Assembly (NCBI RefSeq): GCF_002127325.2
Contig: NC_035433.2
Span: 148,006,435-148,070,434 of the forward strand
Reading direction: 5' to 3'
Length of the DNA stretch: 64,000 nt
Origin: Helianthus annuus
Taxonomy: Eukaryota; Streptophyta; Magnoliopsida; Asterales; Asteraceae
In this document: piece after piece, positions 10,994 through 22,905 of the stretch
Position numbering within the stretch: position 1 is the stretch's first letter
Layout of the letters: the number at the start of each line of letters is the position of its first letter
Translations under genes and position numbers: made by a program
Notes under the pieces: generated by a model
What the model saw: the letters and a program-made list of their open reading frames with translations, nothing else
Told to the model about the DNA's origin: nothing
Databases searched by the model: none

Positions 10994-13900
10994 TAGTGAT
11001 TCCAATGGGGCAGGGCTTATTTCAAGGGGTCGTCGGTCGGATCAGAAATTCAATCCGTCATCATCTCGGGTTGATAAAAACAAGTTAAAGTGTGACCACT
11101 GTGGTATGGCGAAGCATACGAAAGAACAATGTTTCAAACTTGTTGGGTATCCTGAATGGTGGGCTGATGGCCACAAAAAGGGAAAAGACGGGAAGGCAGC
11201 GGCTGCTGTAAGCAACCCAGAGACCGGCAGCGGTGGCGGCGGTGGTAGCGGCAGCGGCGTATACCAAAAATCCGATGAAAAAATGGACAGTGGTTGTGGT
11301 TTTCTAGCAGCCATGAAAGAAGAAGAAAAGAGGGTCGATGTTGCAGGTATAGGGTTTGAGGATTCCTTCTCAAGCCCTTCACTTTCTCAAAGTTCTTCTT
11401 TAAATCCATATAATTCCAATAATTCAGTTTTAAACCCTCAATTCTTTAGTCCTAAAATTCTTGATCTATTAAATGAACCCCAACTTTTAGAAATGACCAA
11501 AAGCTTCCCTCAAACTTCTGATTTGTTAAAAGAAGAGTCAAAAAGGTCTGTTGCTATTGGGGAAGTTAATATAGCAACAAATAATGAAAAAAATGACTCA
11601 TGGATTTTTGATTGTGGTGCGACTGACACTATGACCTTTGATATTTCTGACTTACGCTCAATGTCAAAACCCCAAAAATCTCGAATTCATACTGCAAATG
11701 GGGAAGTTATCCAAGTAAAAGGAGGAGGGACTATTCAAATTTCACCAACCATGAAATTGTCAAACTGTCTTTATGTTCCATCTCTATCCCATAAATTGCT
11801 ATCAATCAGTCATGTTACAAGAGAACTGAACTGTGTTGTCCTAATGCACCCTACTTTTTGTATCTTACAGGACATCAGGACGGGAATGATCATTGGGCGT
11901 GGTACTGAACGCCAAGGGTTATACTACGTGGATGAAGTGACTCAACAAGGTACTGTGATGCTAGCTCACGGATCTACAGATAGGGAGGCTTGGTTATGGC
12001 ACCGAAGATTGGGACACCCATCCACCGGTTACTTGCATCGTTTGTTTCCTAAAATATTTCCTTCAAATAAAGTCTTGAAGTGTGAGACATGTGTTTTGGC
12101 CAAGAGTCATAGACATACTTTCAAATCGAATGATACTAAGGTTGACTTTCCTTTTTCATTAATTCACTCTGACGTGTGGGGACCGGCAAAAGTTGAGGGG
12201 GGGGGGGCAAAACTTTCGTTATTTCTTGCTATTTATTGATGATTGCACACGCATGACGTGGACTTATCTCTTGAAAAATAAATCCAAAGTAGTTACAAAA
12301 TTCAAGAATTTTTCTACCATGGTTAAAAACCAATTCAAAAGCGATATACAAATTCTCAGATCTGATAATGGTGGAGAATTTGTGAATACTTCAATGAAAC
12401 AATTTTGTGAAGAAAAGGGGATAATCCATCAAACCTCATGTGCTCACACACCCGAACAAAACGGGGTATCTGAAAGAAAAAACCGCTTTCTTTTAGAAAT
12501 AACTCGTGCCCTCATGATAGAATCCCAAGTTCCTAAATTTTTTTGGCCTGAAGCTCTTGTTACAGCAACTTATCTTGTAAATCGCCTTCCAACTATAGCC
12601 CTTAGCTTGAAAACTCCACTCCAAGTACTATCCAAATTCCATAAACCCCCTTCTACACTTACCCTTGAACCTCGTGTCTTTGGTTGTTCTGTTTTTGTTC
12701 ACATACCAAAAAACAGAACGTTCCAAACTTGATCCATGTGCTGAAAAATGTGTATTTGTGGGTTATGGAGTCAATCAACAAGGTTACCGGTGTTATAGTC
12801 CGAAAAAACGTCATATGTTCACCACTATGAATTGTGACTTCCTTGAAACCGAATACTTCTACAACACCCAACACACTGGTCAGGGGGAAAAGGAGTACAA
12901 TGACACATTGAGTTGGTTGAAGTGGAAGCCATCATCAGAAGAGCTTAATCATAGTACCCAAACAGAGTCACTATCACAATCCACAGTACCAACAAACAAT
13001 GATCTTCCCAACCTGACGTCAGAGGTAAGTAATTCTGAAACCCAAGAGCATGTTGATTCTCCGTTTATCCATCATTCGTCCCCTATTTTTGAAACACATG
13101 AGAATATTGACCCTCCTGACTCATCTAATAATGAGGCAGAGCAACAGCCTGTACAGGGTGAACAAGATAGCCAAAATGAAGCTGAACCAGCTAGGTATGT
13201 TCTACCCCCAAGAACCAACAGAGGAATACCTCCAAAAAGATACTCTCCTGAAAAGGAGAGTCGAGGTTCAAAATATCCAATGGCAAACATAGTCAACGGA
13301 AATTTATCAACAGAAGCCAAGGCCTTTACCGCATCTCTATACTCTGAAGAAATTCCAACTTCCATTGGGCAAGCTCTAGAGTCCAAAAACTGGAGAGAGG
13401 CAATGAAAACTGAAATGGAGGCACTTAAGAAAAACGATACATGGAAAAAATGTATCCTTCCACCTGGTAAAAAACCAGTGGGATGTCGATGGGTTTTTAC
13501 CATAAAGCACAAGCCAGATGGAACCATTGAAAGATACAAAGCCCGTCTAGTAGCCAAGGGATACACTCAAACATACGGAATTGACTATTCCGAAACTTTT
13601 TCTCCCGTGGCTAAGATTGACACAATCAGGGTCCTCTTCTCAATAGCTGCAAATAAAGGATGGCCCCTACATCAATTTGACGTAAAAAACGCATTCCTAC
13701 ATGGAGAACTTAAAGAAGAAGTCTACATGGAACCTCCTCCTGGATTCACCGAAAAGTATAACCCTGGAGAAGTGTGTCGTTTGAAGAAATCCTTATATGG
13801 GCTGAAACAATCTCCCCGAGCCTGGTTTGGCAGATTTACTCTAGCCATGAAAAAATATGGTTTTAAACAGAGTAATTCAGATCATACTCTGTTTCTTAAA

Positions 13901-14902
13901 CGGAGAAATAATCTTGTAACATGCTTAATTATCTATGTTGATGATATGATAATTACAAGCAATGATGAAGAAGAAATAACAAGGTTAAAGGCAAATTTGT
14001 TCACCGAATTCGAAATGAAGGACCTAGGAAGACTTAAATACTTCCTTGGGATCGAAGTCCTAAGGTCTAAACAAGGAATCTTTATTTGCCAAAAGAAATA
14101 TGTCCTTGACCTACTAGCAGAAACAGGGATGATTGATTGCAAACCCGTTGATACTCCTATGATGGTGAACCAAAAACTTTTTATGGAGGAAGAGGGTGAG
14201 TTGGCCGATAAGGAGAAATACCAACGGATGGTAGGAAAGTTGATCTATCTCTCACATACCCGTCCAGATATTGCTTATGCAGTAGGGGTTGTTAGCCAAT
14301 TCATGCATCAACCTCAAGTTACCCACATGGAAGCCGTGTGGAGAATTATTAGATACCTCAAAGGAACTCCTGGCTATGGAGTTTTATTCAAAACAAGCGG
14401 ACATTTAGAAACCCAAGTTTTTACTGATGCTGACTGGGCCGGAGATAAAGGAAACCGAAGATCAACATCCGGTTATTTTACCCTAGTCGGGGGGAATCTC
14501 GTCACTTGGAAAAGCAAGAAACAAAAGGTGGTAGCACTTTCAAGTGCTGAAGCAGAATTTCGAGGAATAGCTCGAGGTCTTGCAGAGATACTATGGATAC
14601 GGAAGCTCTTGACTGAAATCGGGTATCCTCCAAACCAAACCAGCAAAATCATGTGTGATAACAAAGCAGCTATTCAAATTTCGGAGAATCCAGTTCAGCA
14701 TGACCGCACAAAACATGTTGAGGTAGACAGACATTTCATCAAAGAGAAACTTGAAACAGGGATCATTGAACTTCCGTTTGTCCGGTCAGAAGAGCAACTT
14801 GCAGATATATTGACAAAAGCAGTCAATGGAAAAATTTTCACTCACTGTCTTGACAAGTTAAGTATTGGAAATCCCACTACTCAACTTGAGGGGGAATGTT
14901 GA
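10994..14902 (+). pseudogene. Copia gag-pol, truncated and frameshifted
   Basis: Starts in gag just before the CCHC knuckle (CDHCGMAKHTKEQC, about 11093-11134). Protease motif is DCGATDTM near 11609, with Cys where Ser or Thr is usual. Then the GAG-pre-integrase region (WHRRLGH), integrase core (HSDVWGP; HTPEQNGVSERKN), reverse transcriptase (KARLVAKGYTQTYGIDY, FDVKNAFLHGE, IYVDDMIITS) and RNase H (DADWAGDKGNRRST, ADILTKA). Two breaks, both in homopolymers: a run of 11 G at 12197-12207, and 6 A at 12708-12713. Both shift the frame by one. No in-frame stop otherwise interrupts the 745-codon RT/RNase H segment (12665-14902). Not functional as read, unless the homopolymer lengths are sequencing errors. 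Confidence 0.88.
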
Positions 14903-15190
14903 AATATTTGATTGAAAAAGTCTTGGAGCTGTCACCATCTTTTACCAAAATAAACCATTGACAACCTTGCAAATCAAGATCGACATCTTTGCTATTCAAA
15001 GCTGATTTCTTGGCTTGCTAATTGACAGCCTTTCTTTTAAATGTCTTTTATTCATTCCTTTCTTAGTAACAATTGTATAGGCTATAAATACTGTACATGT
15101 TCCTTTTTAGTGAATATACAAGAAATACAAAAGCATTACTCCAATTCCTTTCTCATATCTCTGATTATCAAAGTCAATAGTTGCATTGCA
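14897..15190 (+). repeat. 3' LTR of the truncated Copia element
   Basis: Starts TGTTGAAATATTTG right after the purine tract. A TATA box (GCTATAAATACTG) sits near 15079. The end is estimated: I see no clear CA with a matching inverted terminal and no target duplication, so the boundary could lie tens of bases either way. Confidence 0.6.
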
Positions 15191-15306
15191 TATGATTGAT
15201 GATGTTGAGAATCTATGCATATCAAGTGTTTGAAGAAATGTTTGTCCTTTTTTTCTTGCAATTTTATTCGCCATTGTATAAGTAACTTGGTTAGTTGTTT
15301 AAGTTA

Positions 15307-15420
15307 GGGGTGTAAACGAGCCGAACTACTTGCATGCTACTCGAAACGAGCCTGGGACTAAAAATAAGCTTGTTTAGTAAACGAACTCGAGCTGGCTCAT
15401 GAGCCTAAACAAGCACGTTA
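15307..15420 (+). repeat. Dispersed repeat beginning GGGGTGTAAACGAGCCGA
   Basis: A GAGC/CTCG-rich repeat. Similar starts occur at 34157 (+) and, inverted, at 19980-19998; its second half (GCTCATGAGCCTAAACAAGC) recurs at 31940-32048. The family is not one I can name with confidence. Confidence 0.5.
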
Positions 15421-15516
15421 TTTATACAATTTATAATTAATATATTAAGTGTGTGTGTATATATTATGTTAACTAGTAAACTTTTACGCCAATGTAAAAA
15501 TACAAAATTTATCTGG

Positions 15517-15960
15517 ATGGAGTTAAAAAGACCGGAGTATCATTAGCATTCACTGTCCGAGCTCTAGACGCTGGGCCCGTTATTGCACGTAAAGAAATGG
15601 AAATAGATGACAATATTAAGGTATGCACTTTTACAACCTTACATTGAACCATAACTCATTTAAGTGAATAATATATTTTTGTGCAGGCTCCCGAATTGCT
15701 TGATCTGCTATTTGCACAAGGTTCGAAACTTCTAGTTCAAGAGCTTCCGTCTATATTTGACGGGTCTGCAACGACAAAAGCTGAAGCGCAGGATGACTCA
15801 AAAGCCACTTTAGCTCCCAAGGTATGTTTACTTTGTGCTTGACTGTTTGTTGACCGTATAAAAATGGTAGAATGTGAATTTGGTAACACATATTATGCAG
15901 ATAAGTCAAGAGGAGTCGTGGCTGTCTTTTGACGAAGAAGCGTCAATCCTACATAACAAG
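15517..15960 (+). pseudogene. Methionyl-tRNA formyltransferase fragment (three exons)
   Basis: Three exons with clean GT-AG borders: to 15630 (KTGVSLAFTVRALDAGPVIA, then GTATGC), 15687-15821 (APELLDLLFAQGSKLLVQE, then GTATGT) and 15901-15960 (ISQEESWLSFDEEASILHNK, then GTACGC). The peptides match the middle of organellar Met-tRNA formyltransferase, which formylates initiator Met-tRNA in mitochondria and plastids; RALDAGPVI belongs to the formyltransferase C-side region. The N-terminal catalytic part and the C-terminal tRNA-binding part are absent on both sides. Introns are kept, so this is not a processed copy. A Helitron 3' end lies 1.2 kb downstream, which suggests a captured gene fragment. 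Exon borders are read by eye and could be off by a few bases. Confidence 0.75.
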
Positions 15961-17120
15961 GTACGCCTTTAGTTTTACATATATCTTGTCTTAATTCCAG
16001 TCGCCATCACGGCACCCACCTGCTTATATCAATGAAAAAACCCTAGGTTCCTAACCGCCTTTGTTCAAATTAAAAGGAAGAGAGATAGAAAACGTGAGGA
16101 GTAGAAAGAGATGGTTATCGACACAAAGAGTTAGAGATAAGGAGTTAGAAGGGAGGGGCCGAGGACGGTGGTTCCGTGGCGGCGCTACGGCGGCAACACC
16201 ATCAATGGTCCACCTCAAAACAGTGTCCGACGTCTACAACAAATACCATCAATGAATACTATGGCTGCAAGGAGATCGTTGAGGGTGTTTCACCACCTAG
16301 CCGCCGCCTCCAACGATGGCGGCTAGGGTTCCGGCGACGTTTCGGGCAATCTCTGGCGAGTCGTTTTCGCCATGCATGTTCAGATGGGCGACATCCGACC
16401 ACCTAAATAACATCTTAGTTATACATTTAGACAAGGATACCAACGAGCGAGAAGAAATTATAATTTGTGAAGAAATCTTCCATATATAAATCTTCTATAA
16501 ATTGGTTGTATCGGTGTAAAGATAAGTAATTGTATCACTATATCAGTACATATCGTCTTTAGGGAAGAAGGGATGAGTATAATTTGAACTGTTCACATAT
16601 GAGTGACAAAAAATATTCCAGGTTTGATTGTGTGTGGATGAAGGCAGGGGTTGCTTGTGGTTTCTAGAAACAGTCAAAAGAAAAAGTAAATTGCAGGGTG
16701 TGTTTGATCAGGTAAAAGCATTATGAATCCTTAATTGCAATTAAAAAATGACAGCTAACCAAAAGGTGTGTTTATAACATTTAGTTTAGAAAGTTTTATT
16801 CCAAAAAAATGAAATGTGCTATAATTTAATAACAACCGTTCAAATAAAATTTAGTGTGGTGCAAAAAAAAGGTGCAGTGCCGCCTCACGTTTCGGTTTTA
16901 ACGCACCGCATAACCAAACCATGATTGTTGGTTATCGTTCAGTTTTGTAGGTTTTGGTTTGGCTAAATGGTTTTATCTTATCTCTAGGTAACAATATGAA
17001 AGGGCCCCTGTTTGTAAAGCATGTAAGATGCCGCTACAAAACTCGCTACAACGTGCAGGTTAACCCAAAAGTATAGTAATTAAAGTAGGATCTTAGAAAC
17101 ATACTTAATACGGTTTTACG
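15961..17120 (+). other. Non-coding stretch between captured exons and Helitron end
   Basis: Contains a GC-richer patch (16140-16400, gene-5'-end-like with GGCGGC words) that may be another captured fragment; I find no peptide I can name. The rest is AT-rich and featureless. Confidence 0.35.
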
Positions 17121-17155
17121 ACCCCCGCCCCGCAACGCGGGGGTTGAACACTAGT
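17121..17155 (+). mobile_element. Helitron 3' terminus (+ strand)
   Basis: Perfect 8-bp GC-rich stem ACCCCCGC (17121-17128) / GCGGGGGT (17137-17144), six bases, then CTAG followed by T. This is the canonical plant Helitron 3' end: subterminal hairpin, CTRR terminus and insertion before T. The matching 5' TC end upstream could not be placed, so the size of the element and whether it includes the formyltransferase exons is inferred. Confidence 0.7.
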
Positions 17156-18309
17156 TTATTACTATTTACATTCGTAGTTAAAGTGAGTCATTTGAAAATT
17201 AAAATATTCAACTATAAAATGATTAAATCTATTCCAACTAAGTGAAGGGTGTAGACTGTGGATGTAACTTTTAGCAAGAAAGGAATAAAATCTTTACAAA
17301 GGGTAGTAGTTTTTGGTCGTCTATAGTGCACAAAACAATTGGTTTGGAAACAGGAACCGATTATCTAACGGGTAAGGCAGCAGGTTCCGGTATCAACCAT
17401 ATGTTTTTAACTGATTTGATATTTTAGGAATTCAATCGGATTTAAAAAAAAATGTTTTTTTAATTAGGGTTTAGAATTTCAAAGTATTTTAAAGTACTTT
17501 GTGTGTGTATGTGTGTATATATTTATATATTTGTGAAAGTACCATTTTAAAATACTCATGCGTACATGTGGTTAGTGTACGTTAGGTTATCAGGGTTATT
17601 TTAGAAAGACACGAAAGGTGCTTGAGAGTAAAAGAAGACATTGAAGAAAATAAATGTAATTACATTCCACTGCAATTACTTATATTTATTGTAAGAATTG
17701 ACGGACCGAGGTTTATGATTTCTAATCACTATTAAGTAACACGTCAGCCATTGCACCGACAGGGTGTTAGAGTTAGTGATAGTGTGATAGAATTGGATTA
17801 AATGAGGTGGTAATTTGTGATTGATTGGTTTGTAAGTGATGGTATGATGGGGTCACCTCTACCCATATAAGCAACTATTAACACATGATATATTAGGTGC
17901 TACTAAATCCCCACCCCTCCATACTGACAGGAGGCCCGTCAATTTTTCTCTCACAAGAGGGGGTACATTTAGACTCACTTCACTTTTTTTTTTATGTTCA
18001 TAACCATTATTGACTTTGTACAAATCTTAGTACTTTTTTAGTTTAAAGATAGTACTATTATCATCTATGTGGAGGTCCAAGTGAGAAAAAAAAAGTTTTA
18101 TAAAAGTATATAGGTAAAATTACAATATTAATTAATTCATTACATTCCTCTAAATTAGTAAATCAATTAATCTTGTAACTAATTTTTAAAATATACTAAC
18201 CTAATTTTTGGTGAATGATAATTTTCGATATACGTAGGATAATTTCGATATGTGTAGGATATATGTATGGTAAATTTCAATATGTGTAGGATAAATTTTG
18301 AAAAGAGAA
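17156..18309. other. AT-rich intergenic DNA, no gene seen
   Basis: No reading frame with recognisable content and no clear repeat boundaries. A short GTGTGTATGTGTGTATATATTTATATA stretch occurs in broken form near 17500. Confidence 0.4.
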
Positions 18310-18640
18310 AAATGTCCGGATAGTCCTTGTTGTTTGTCTATTTTTCACCTTTAGTCCCCAACTTTTGCAATTCCGTTCCCAGATAGTCCCTGACACGGAT
18401 GGGGATTAGTTTTTGATGTTAAGTGGATGTGAAATTACTAAATTGTCCCCTACTTCAATAAAAATAATTAAACAATAAAATAAAACAATTATAATAGAGT
18501 TAATTACTGTTTTCGTCCCTGAGGTTTGTCAAAAATAACGGTTTCAGTCCATTAGTTTAAAAATTGCGATTTCAGTCCGTTAGTTTCACTTTCGTAACCA
18601 TTTCAGTCCACTTTTCAAACTGCGTTTGTTTTATGCAGTT
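18310..18640. repeat. MITE fragments of the 'GTCCCTGAGGTTTG' type
   Basis: Two adjoining pieces (18310-18430 and 18497-18640) with phrases such as TAGTCCCTGACACGG and TTCGTCCCTGAGGTTTGTC, related to the complete foldback elements at 40182 and 41027 and to the piece at 33118-33255. No matching second arm or target duplication is seen here, so these are broken copies. Confidence 0.5.
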
Positions 18641-19090
18641 AACGGAAGCACGTGCTTGTCACGTGATGGGCAATTTAGAGATGAATTGGGGGTCAGGGTT
18701 TGGATGAATAAGGGGTAGGTAGTGTTTAATACAACTGAGTTTGTGAGAATTGGAATGGATTGTGCAGCAAAAAGTCTTCAACTTTTAGGGCTTTCTCTAT
18801 GTGATCTTGGCGATTAAGCATGGTTATCTGCCAATGTGGGAAAGAGGATGTGATCGTAAGACGATAAGGTTTGGTTTGGTTTGGTAGCAGAATTAATGAT
18901 GAGAGTTCAATTTCCTTTGATGACATGATGGTACGTATAAGGCGTTAGACAAGGCGTTGTTTTTCTAAGTGATGAGAGTTGAATTCCGGTGATGAAAAAC
19001 TAGGTCTACAATATCTATTTATTCCATATCTAAAAAAATTAAAATTGCCAATATGATAAAAAATCAATAAACATTTGCTCATAAGTTCAA
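18641..19090. other. Intergenic DNA, no gene seen
   Basis: The short open frames present have no recognisable motif. Confidence 0.3.
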
Positions 19091-19126
19091 CTAGAAATTA
19101 GACCCGTACGCGTTGCGGTGCGGGTA
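19091..19126 (-). mobile_element. Helitron 3' terminus (- strand)
   Basis: On the - strand: stem-loop CCCGCACCGCAACGCGTACGGG, a spacer, then CTAG followed by T. Same architecture as at 17121 and 28082. The element would extend to higher coordinates; its 5' end was not located. Confidence 0.6.
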
Positions 19127-19829
19127 CATCACAAACATCAAATTGATTAGTTCAAACGTTATATGATGCGTTAACTATAAAAAAAAAATTAAAGTTAAGG
19201 AGGTGTAAAAATGAAGTGATAGTGTAAGGAGTAAAAACCCAAATTTTAAAACTTGAGAGGGTGGCGGGCGTAAAAACAGAGTAATAGCGCACAGGGTAAA
19301 TACACAAAGTTTAAAAGCTTAATGGAGTGGTGACGGAATTCAAACTTGAGGGCTAAAAATATGAAGTTTCAAAGTTGAGGGGTTGTTATAAAACATATGG
19401 GTAAAAAATGTAAATAACCAAATTATGGGTAAAAATGTAAATTATAAAAGTTTTAGGTAAAAAAAAAAAAAAAGAAAAAGACTACGGATCAAAAATATAA
19501 TTTACAAAACTTTAAGATAAAGATGAAAATTTTCAAATGTGAGGGGTGTGGATGGAAAGTCCTGGACAAGGTTTATTTAGAAGGTTTTACAGTATTTTAT
19601 GATTTATTAACCATGGGTTTAATAGCCATTTTCGGGTTAGTTTGTTAATTATTTATATACATTTCGACTATTCTTAATACATTTGATATTACAAACGATG
19701 GTTAAAATATATTTATCTTTATGCTTCCGCTGTGCATTCATATAATTGTATGGTTTGACTATAATGTTGCCAACTACGTCACGGTCCCCACCGGGCCCAC
19801 CGGTGAGACACGTGGAAATCGGGGTGTGG
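19127..19829. other. Probable Helitron interior, no gene seen
   Basis: AT-rich with repeated phrases like GGGTAAAAATGTAAATTA that also occur around 28780-28920 beside the Helitron end at 28082, suggesting that both belong to one non-coding Helitron family. Confidence 0.4.
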
Positions 19830-19998
19830 CAGTTCGAGCTAGATCGAGCCGAGCTAGCTCGAATTCTTATCGAGTCGAGCTCGAGCCTCAAATCTCAGCT
19901 CGATTTGAAATTCAAGCTCGAGCCGAGCTAGCTCGAATCGAGTTCGAGCCGAGCTGGCTCTAGCTCGGCTTGACTCGGCTCGTTTACAGCCCTATATG
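19830..19998 (-). repeat. GAGCTCGAGC-rich repeat, inverted copy
   Basis: Runs of GAGCTAGCTCGA words ending in GGCTCGTTTACAGCCCTA, the inverse of the repeat start seen at 15307 and 34157. Confidence 0.5.
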
Positions 19999-22905
19999 CA
20001 GCCACATCCCGGGTCGAGAGAAGGCCCAACCCACCTAGCCGCATCAGCAAGGTCGCGATCCGCCATTGGAGTTCACCAAAAAAGGCCCCCCACATATGAC
20101 AATGTCTTCTATTGCCTCCCGAAGACCTTTATCAAAACATGAAACAACATCATCCACAAAGGGGGGCTGGCAAGTTCGTAAACCAAATAGCAACTTTGCA
20201 ACCCCCATACAAGATCTAAGCAGGAGGAGTTCCGATGTGTGTAAAATGCAACATATAAATTACATCAAATGAGGCATAAAACTAACCCTTTTTAAGTACT
20301 AATGTTGGAAAAAGTGTGCTTTTGTCTTCCTTTTTGTATTTTCAGGGTTAAAATAGCTTAAACAAACAAAAGAAGCAAAAATGCAGCCAAATCCAACATA
20401 AATACAAAGAAAAGGAAGAAACGTGGCATGCTCGACTCCTCGACGGCATCTCCCAAAACAAAACAAGAAGATAGCTGAGCAGGGGCTGTGCCCAGCAAAC
20501 ACGGGGTCATGGTCAGCCTTGGCACAAAAGACAAACCTGTAGAAGTTTCTATTGCCCACCACGGAGCCGTGCCCAGCGGACACGGGGGCGTGGTCAACTT
20601 CCTGCAGACGCATTTATTGCAATTGCGAATTGCAATTAATGAAGAGAGAGACTCGGATGGACACGGGGCCGTGCCCAGGCTTCTGTTCAGCCTATAAATA
20701 GGAGTGCTTGGAGCTCTTGCAACTCATCCCTTGGCACACCACCTCTCTCACACTTCACCCACCACCATCACAACACCATCATCCACCACCATCATCCATT
20801 GTCCTTCATAGAGTGTGTGAGTCGTCTCGGGATCCAAGATTGATCGTAAGAGTTCTTGACAATCAAAGGCCATGTTTGCCTAAGTCTCTTACATCACTTG
20901 GTGAAGACAAGTGTTTAGTGTAATACTTTTTATTTTTAATCTTTTGCACTTTTTAATTGGTTTTGTATTAATGACTTTAATTACTAGTTTCTTATGTTGA
21001 AGGTGATTCTTCCTTGTCGTTTGTCCGTGGTGTCTTGGCATTATTTTACTGTCTATATAAAATAAAAGATTTTCACCATTCATATCTCCACGGTCTATAT
21101 GGAGGTATGTTGGCTACTTGGTCGGGGGTTAAGGGAACGGTTTGGTAAGAGTCTTTCCATTGTTCAGTGTATAGATCCTGCAAAGGACCTGGGTCAAATT
21201 TAGTAGGAGCTCCTTCAATACCCAAAGGTATTGGATGGCGGGGGTCCAAACTCTTTGATCCCCTCATAAGTTAAACTACTATTAAAACTTTAACCCAGCT
21301 ACTTAGGAATGTATCCCTGCTGACTCAGACTACTTAGCTGAGGGTAACGTCGCCTTCAAAAGAGGGGCCTACCACATTATGCATTAATAACTTAATTAAT
21401 TATCTTTCAATAATCCGACCCTTTAGGATTGTATCCTTGCTGACTCAAACTACTGGGTTGAGGGTAATGTCGCCTTCAAAAAGAGGGGCCTACTACAATA
21501 ACTAAGATAATCTCTTAAACAAGTGCAAAAGTGCGAAAATAATCAAAGGTTGCACTAACACACGAGTCAAATCCAAGTGATTCATCTTGTCTATCTGTTT
21601 TTATTTTTTATTTTATTTTTCAGCATTTTTAGTTAGTTTTATTTTCTTAGTTTAAAAATCTTTTTCTAACATTTTTTATTTGATTAGACGTTGAGGATAA
21701 ACCGGTACTATAAGCACTTGTGTCCTTGGACGACCTCGGTATCTTACCAACACTATACTATGTCCACGATGGGTGCACTTGCCCATATGTGTGTTTAGTG
21801 TTAGTAAATATCGTGTTTTATAAATTTAAAACTTGGCTAAAAAGTGTAAAAAGGGCTTAAAATATATACCTAAATTATATACACACCGACACACATCAAG
21901 TTCGCTTTGAGGATCCCGCAACAAGGGAATGTGTCCCATAATATCAACAGATCGCGTTGCCCTCTTAACCGCTAGACCACTAATAAAACTGGCATCACGA
22001 CTGACTGCCCCTCCTAGCAGTTTGACACTTTTCTCCGGCTCCCAATCTCACAGGGGAAAAGCCTTGGTCGGACCTTCACCCCGTTGCATGTCAGCCAAAA
22101 TAACTCAGTTTTTCTAATATTAAGCCATAGCCCCAAGACTGGACCCTCCGAACCGATGATGTCAAGAGTTTTAGCAACATGAACCGCGTCCCCGATAACC
22201 ATCCCATCATCCAAGTACCAAGCATGGAAGGGGAGTTTGCAGTTTTCCTGCACCTGAAGCGCTAAGGGGTATAAGGCTAGGGCAAAAAGCAAGGTCTCAA
22301 GGGATTCCCTTGCTGGACCCCATGAATGCCCCGATGCGGTCATTCCCCAAGTATAGCCTAGCAGGCTGGGTCTATAGAAATTGAACCCACAGAAATATGG
22401 AGGGGCAATGGCGATGGATCTCGCGAATCAAAACGGAACGGTCAACTAAATTGAAAGTATTGGAAAAATCAACCGTAAGCATGGCCAGTGAGTGAATGAA
22501 AAGAACTAAGGAACATGTTAGCGTTGTGCAGCACCGCCTCCGCCCCATTGGGGACCCCCACCCCAAATTGGTAGTCCCCCAAGTACTTAAGAGATTCTTT
22601 CCCAACTTTCTTCATGGCTACTTTGGAGACCAATCTAGCTTCTCCAAATTACCCCCACAGCAATGGGGCGAATTCCATTATTAGGCTTCAACAAAAGGGT
22701 TAGAGGGGGCAAAGCAACAAAATCCGCAAGCACCCTAGGACATAACCCCCTTTGCCAAAGGTTTACTTACCCCTTCAGTGATGACAGTAAGCAGTCCCGA
22801 GGCGGTCGCTGACCCTACGCCACTAAGAGCGTCCAACAAGTGTTGGGCCTAGAGGCCATCTCGCCCACAAGATGTCCCTTTCAGAAAAGATTTCACACGC
22901 CTGTG
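19990..22905 (-). pseudogene. Decayed reverse transcriptase, split by a solo LTR
   Basis: Read from 22905 downward, in several frames: SFLKGTSCGRDGL region, then LTVDFSNTFNLVDRSVL (motif A with its Asp, about 22460), a degraded QGDPLGPLLF-type region near 22310, the catalytic box AWYLDDG near 22215, and VKLLGGAVSRDASFISGL near 22000. After the LTR interruption (20233-21898) it resumes with LLRSCMGVAKLLFGLRTCQP and GGPFFGELQWRIATLLMRLG near 20050-20230. This is a plant RT family with YLDD instead of the usual YADD/FADD, resembling non-LTR elements; I cannot name its clade. Many stops and frameshifts make it non-functional. It would have copied element RNA into DNA. Confidence 0.75.
20233..21898 (+). 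mobile_element. Solo LTR (Gypsy, Tat/Athila-like)
   Basis: Target duplication AGTTC at 20228-20232 and 21899-21903. The LTR starts CGATGTGTGT (expected TG mutated to CG) and ends ACACACATCA, an inverted match to its start. 1666 bases. It contains GC-rich phrases of the type CACGGGGCCGTGCCCAG at 20480-20675, a TATA box (CCTATAAATAGG) near 20691, and near 21719 the stretch GTGTCCTTGGACGACCTCGG, typical of Tat/Athila LTR ends from family knowledge. No internal region or second LTR adjoins, so it is a recombination product. It interrupts the RT pseudogene in the middle of a codon. Confidence 0.85.

Larger units (their letters stand above)
10994..15190 (+). mobile_element. 5'-truncated Copia element (+ strand)
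   Basis: Remains of an older Copia element. Its 5' LTR and most of gag are missing because the SIRE-like element inserted in gag; those parts should lie left of the window. What is left is the zinc-knuckle end of gag, pol, a polypurine tract at 14888-14896 (GAGGGGGAA) and a 3' LTR. The right end is not securely placed because no second LTR is available for comparison. Confidence 0.8.

Noticed and set aside
16061..16406. Two overlapping + strand frames in a GC-rich patch
   Set aside because: No recognisable domain, no splice context; at most a captured scrap.
21940..22010. A tRNA-like phrase (CCCTCTTAACCGCTAGACCAC)
   Set aside because: No acceptor stem, no T-loop box in range; the sequence lies in the reverse-transcriptase pseudogene.
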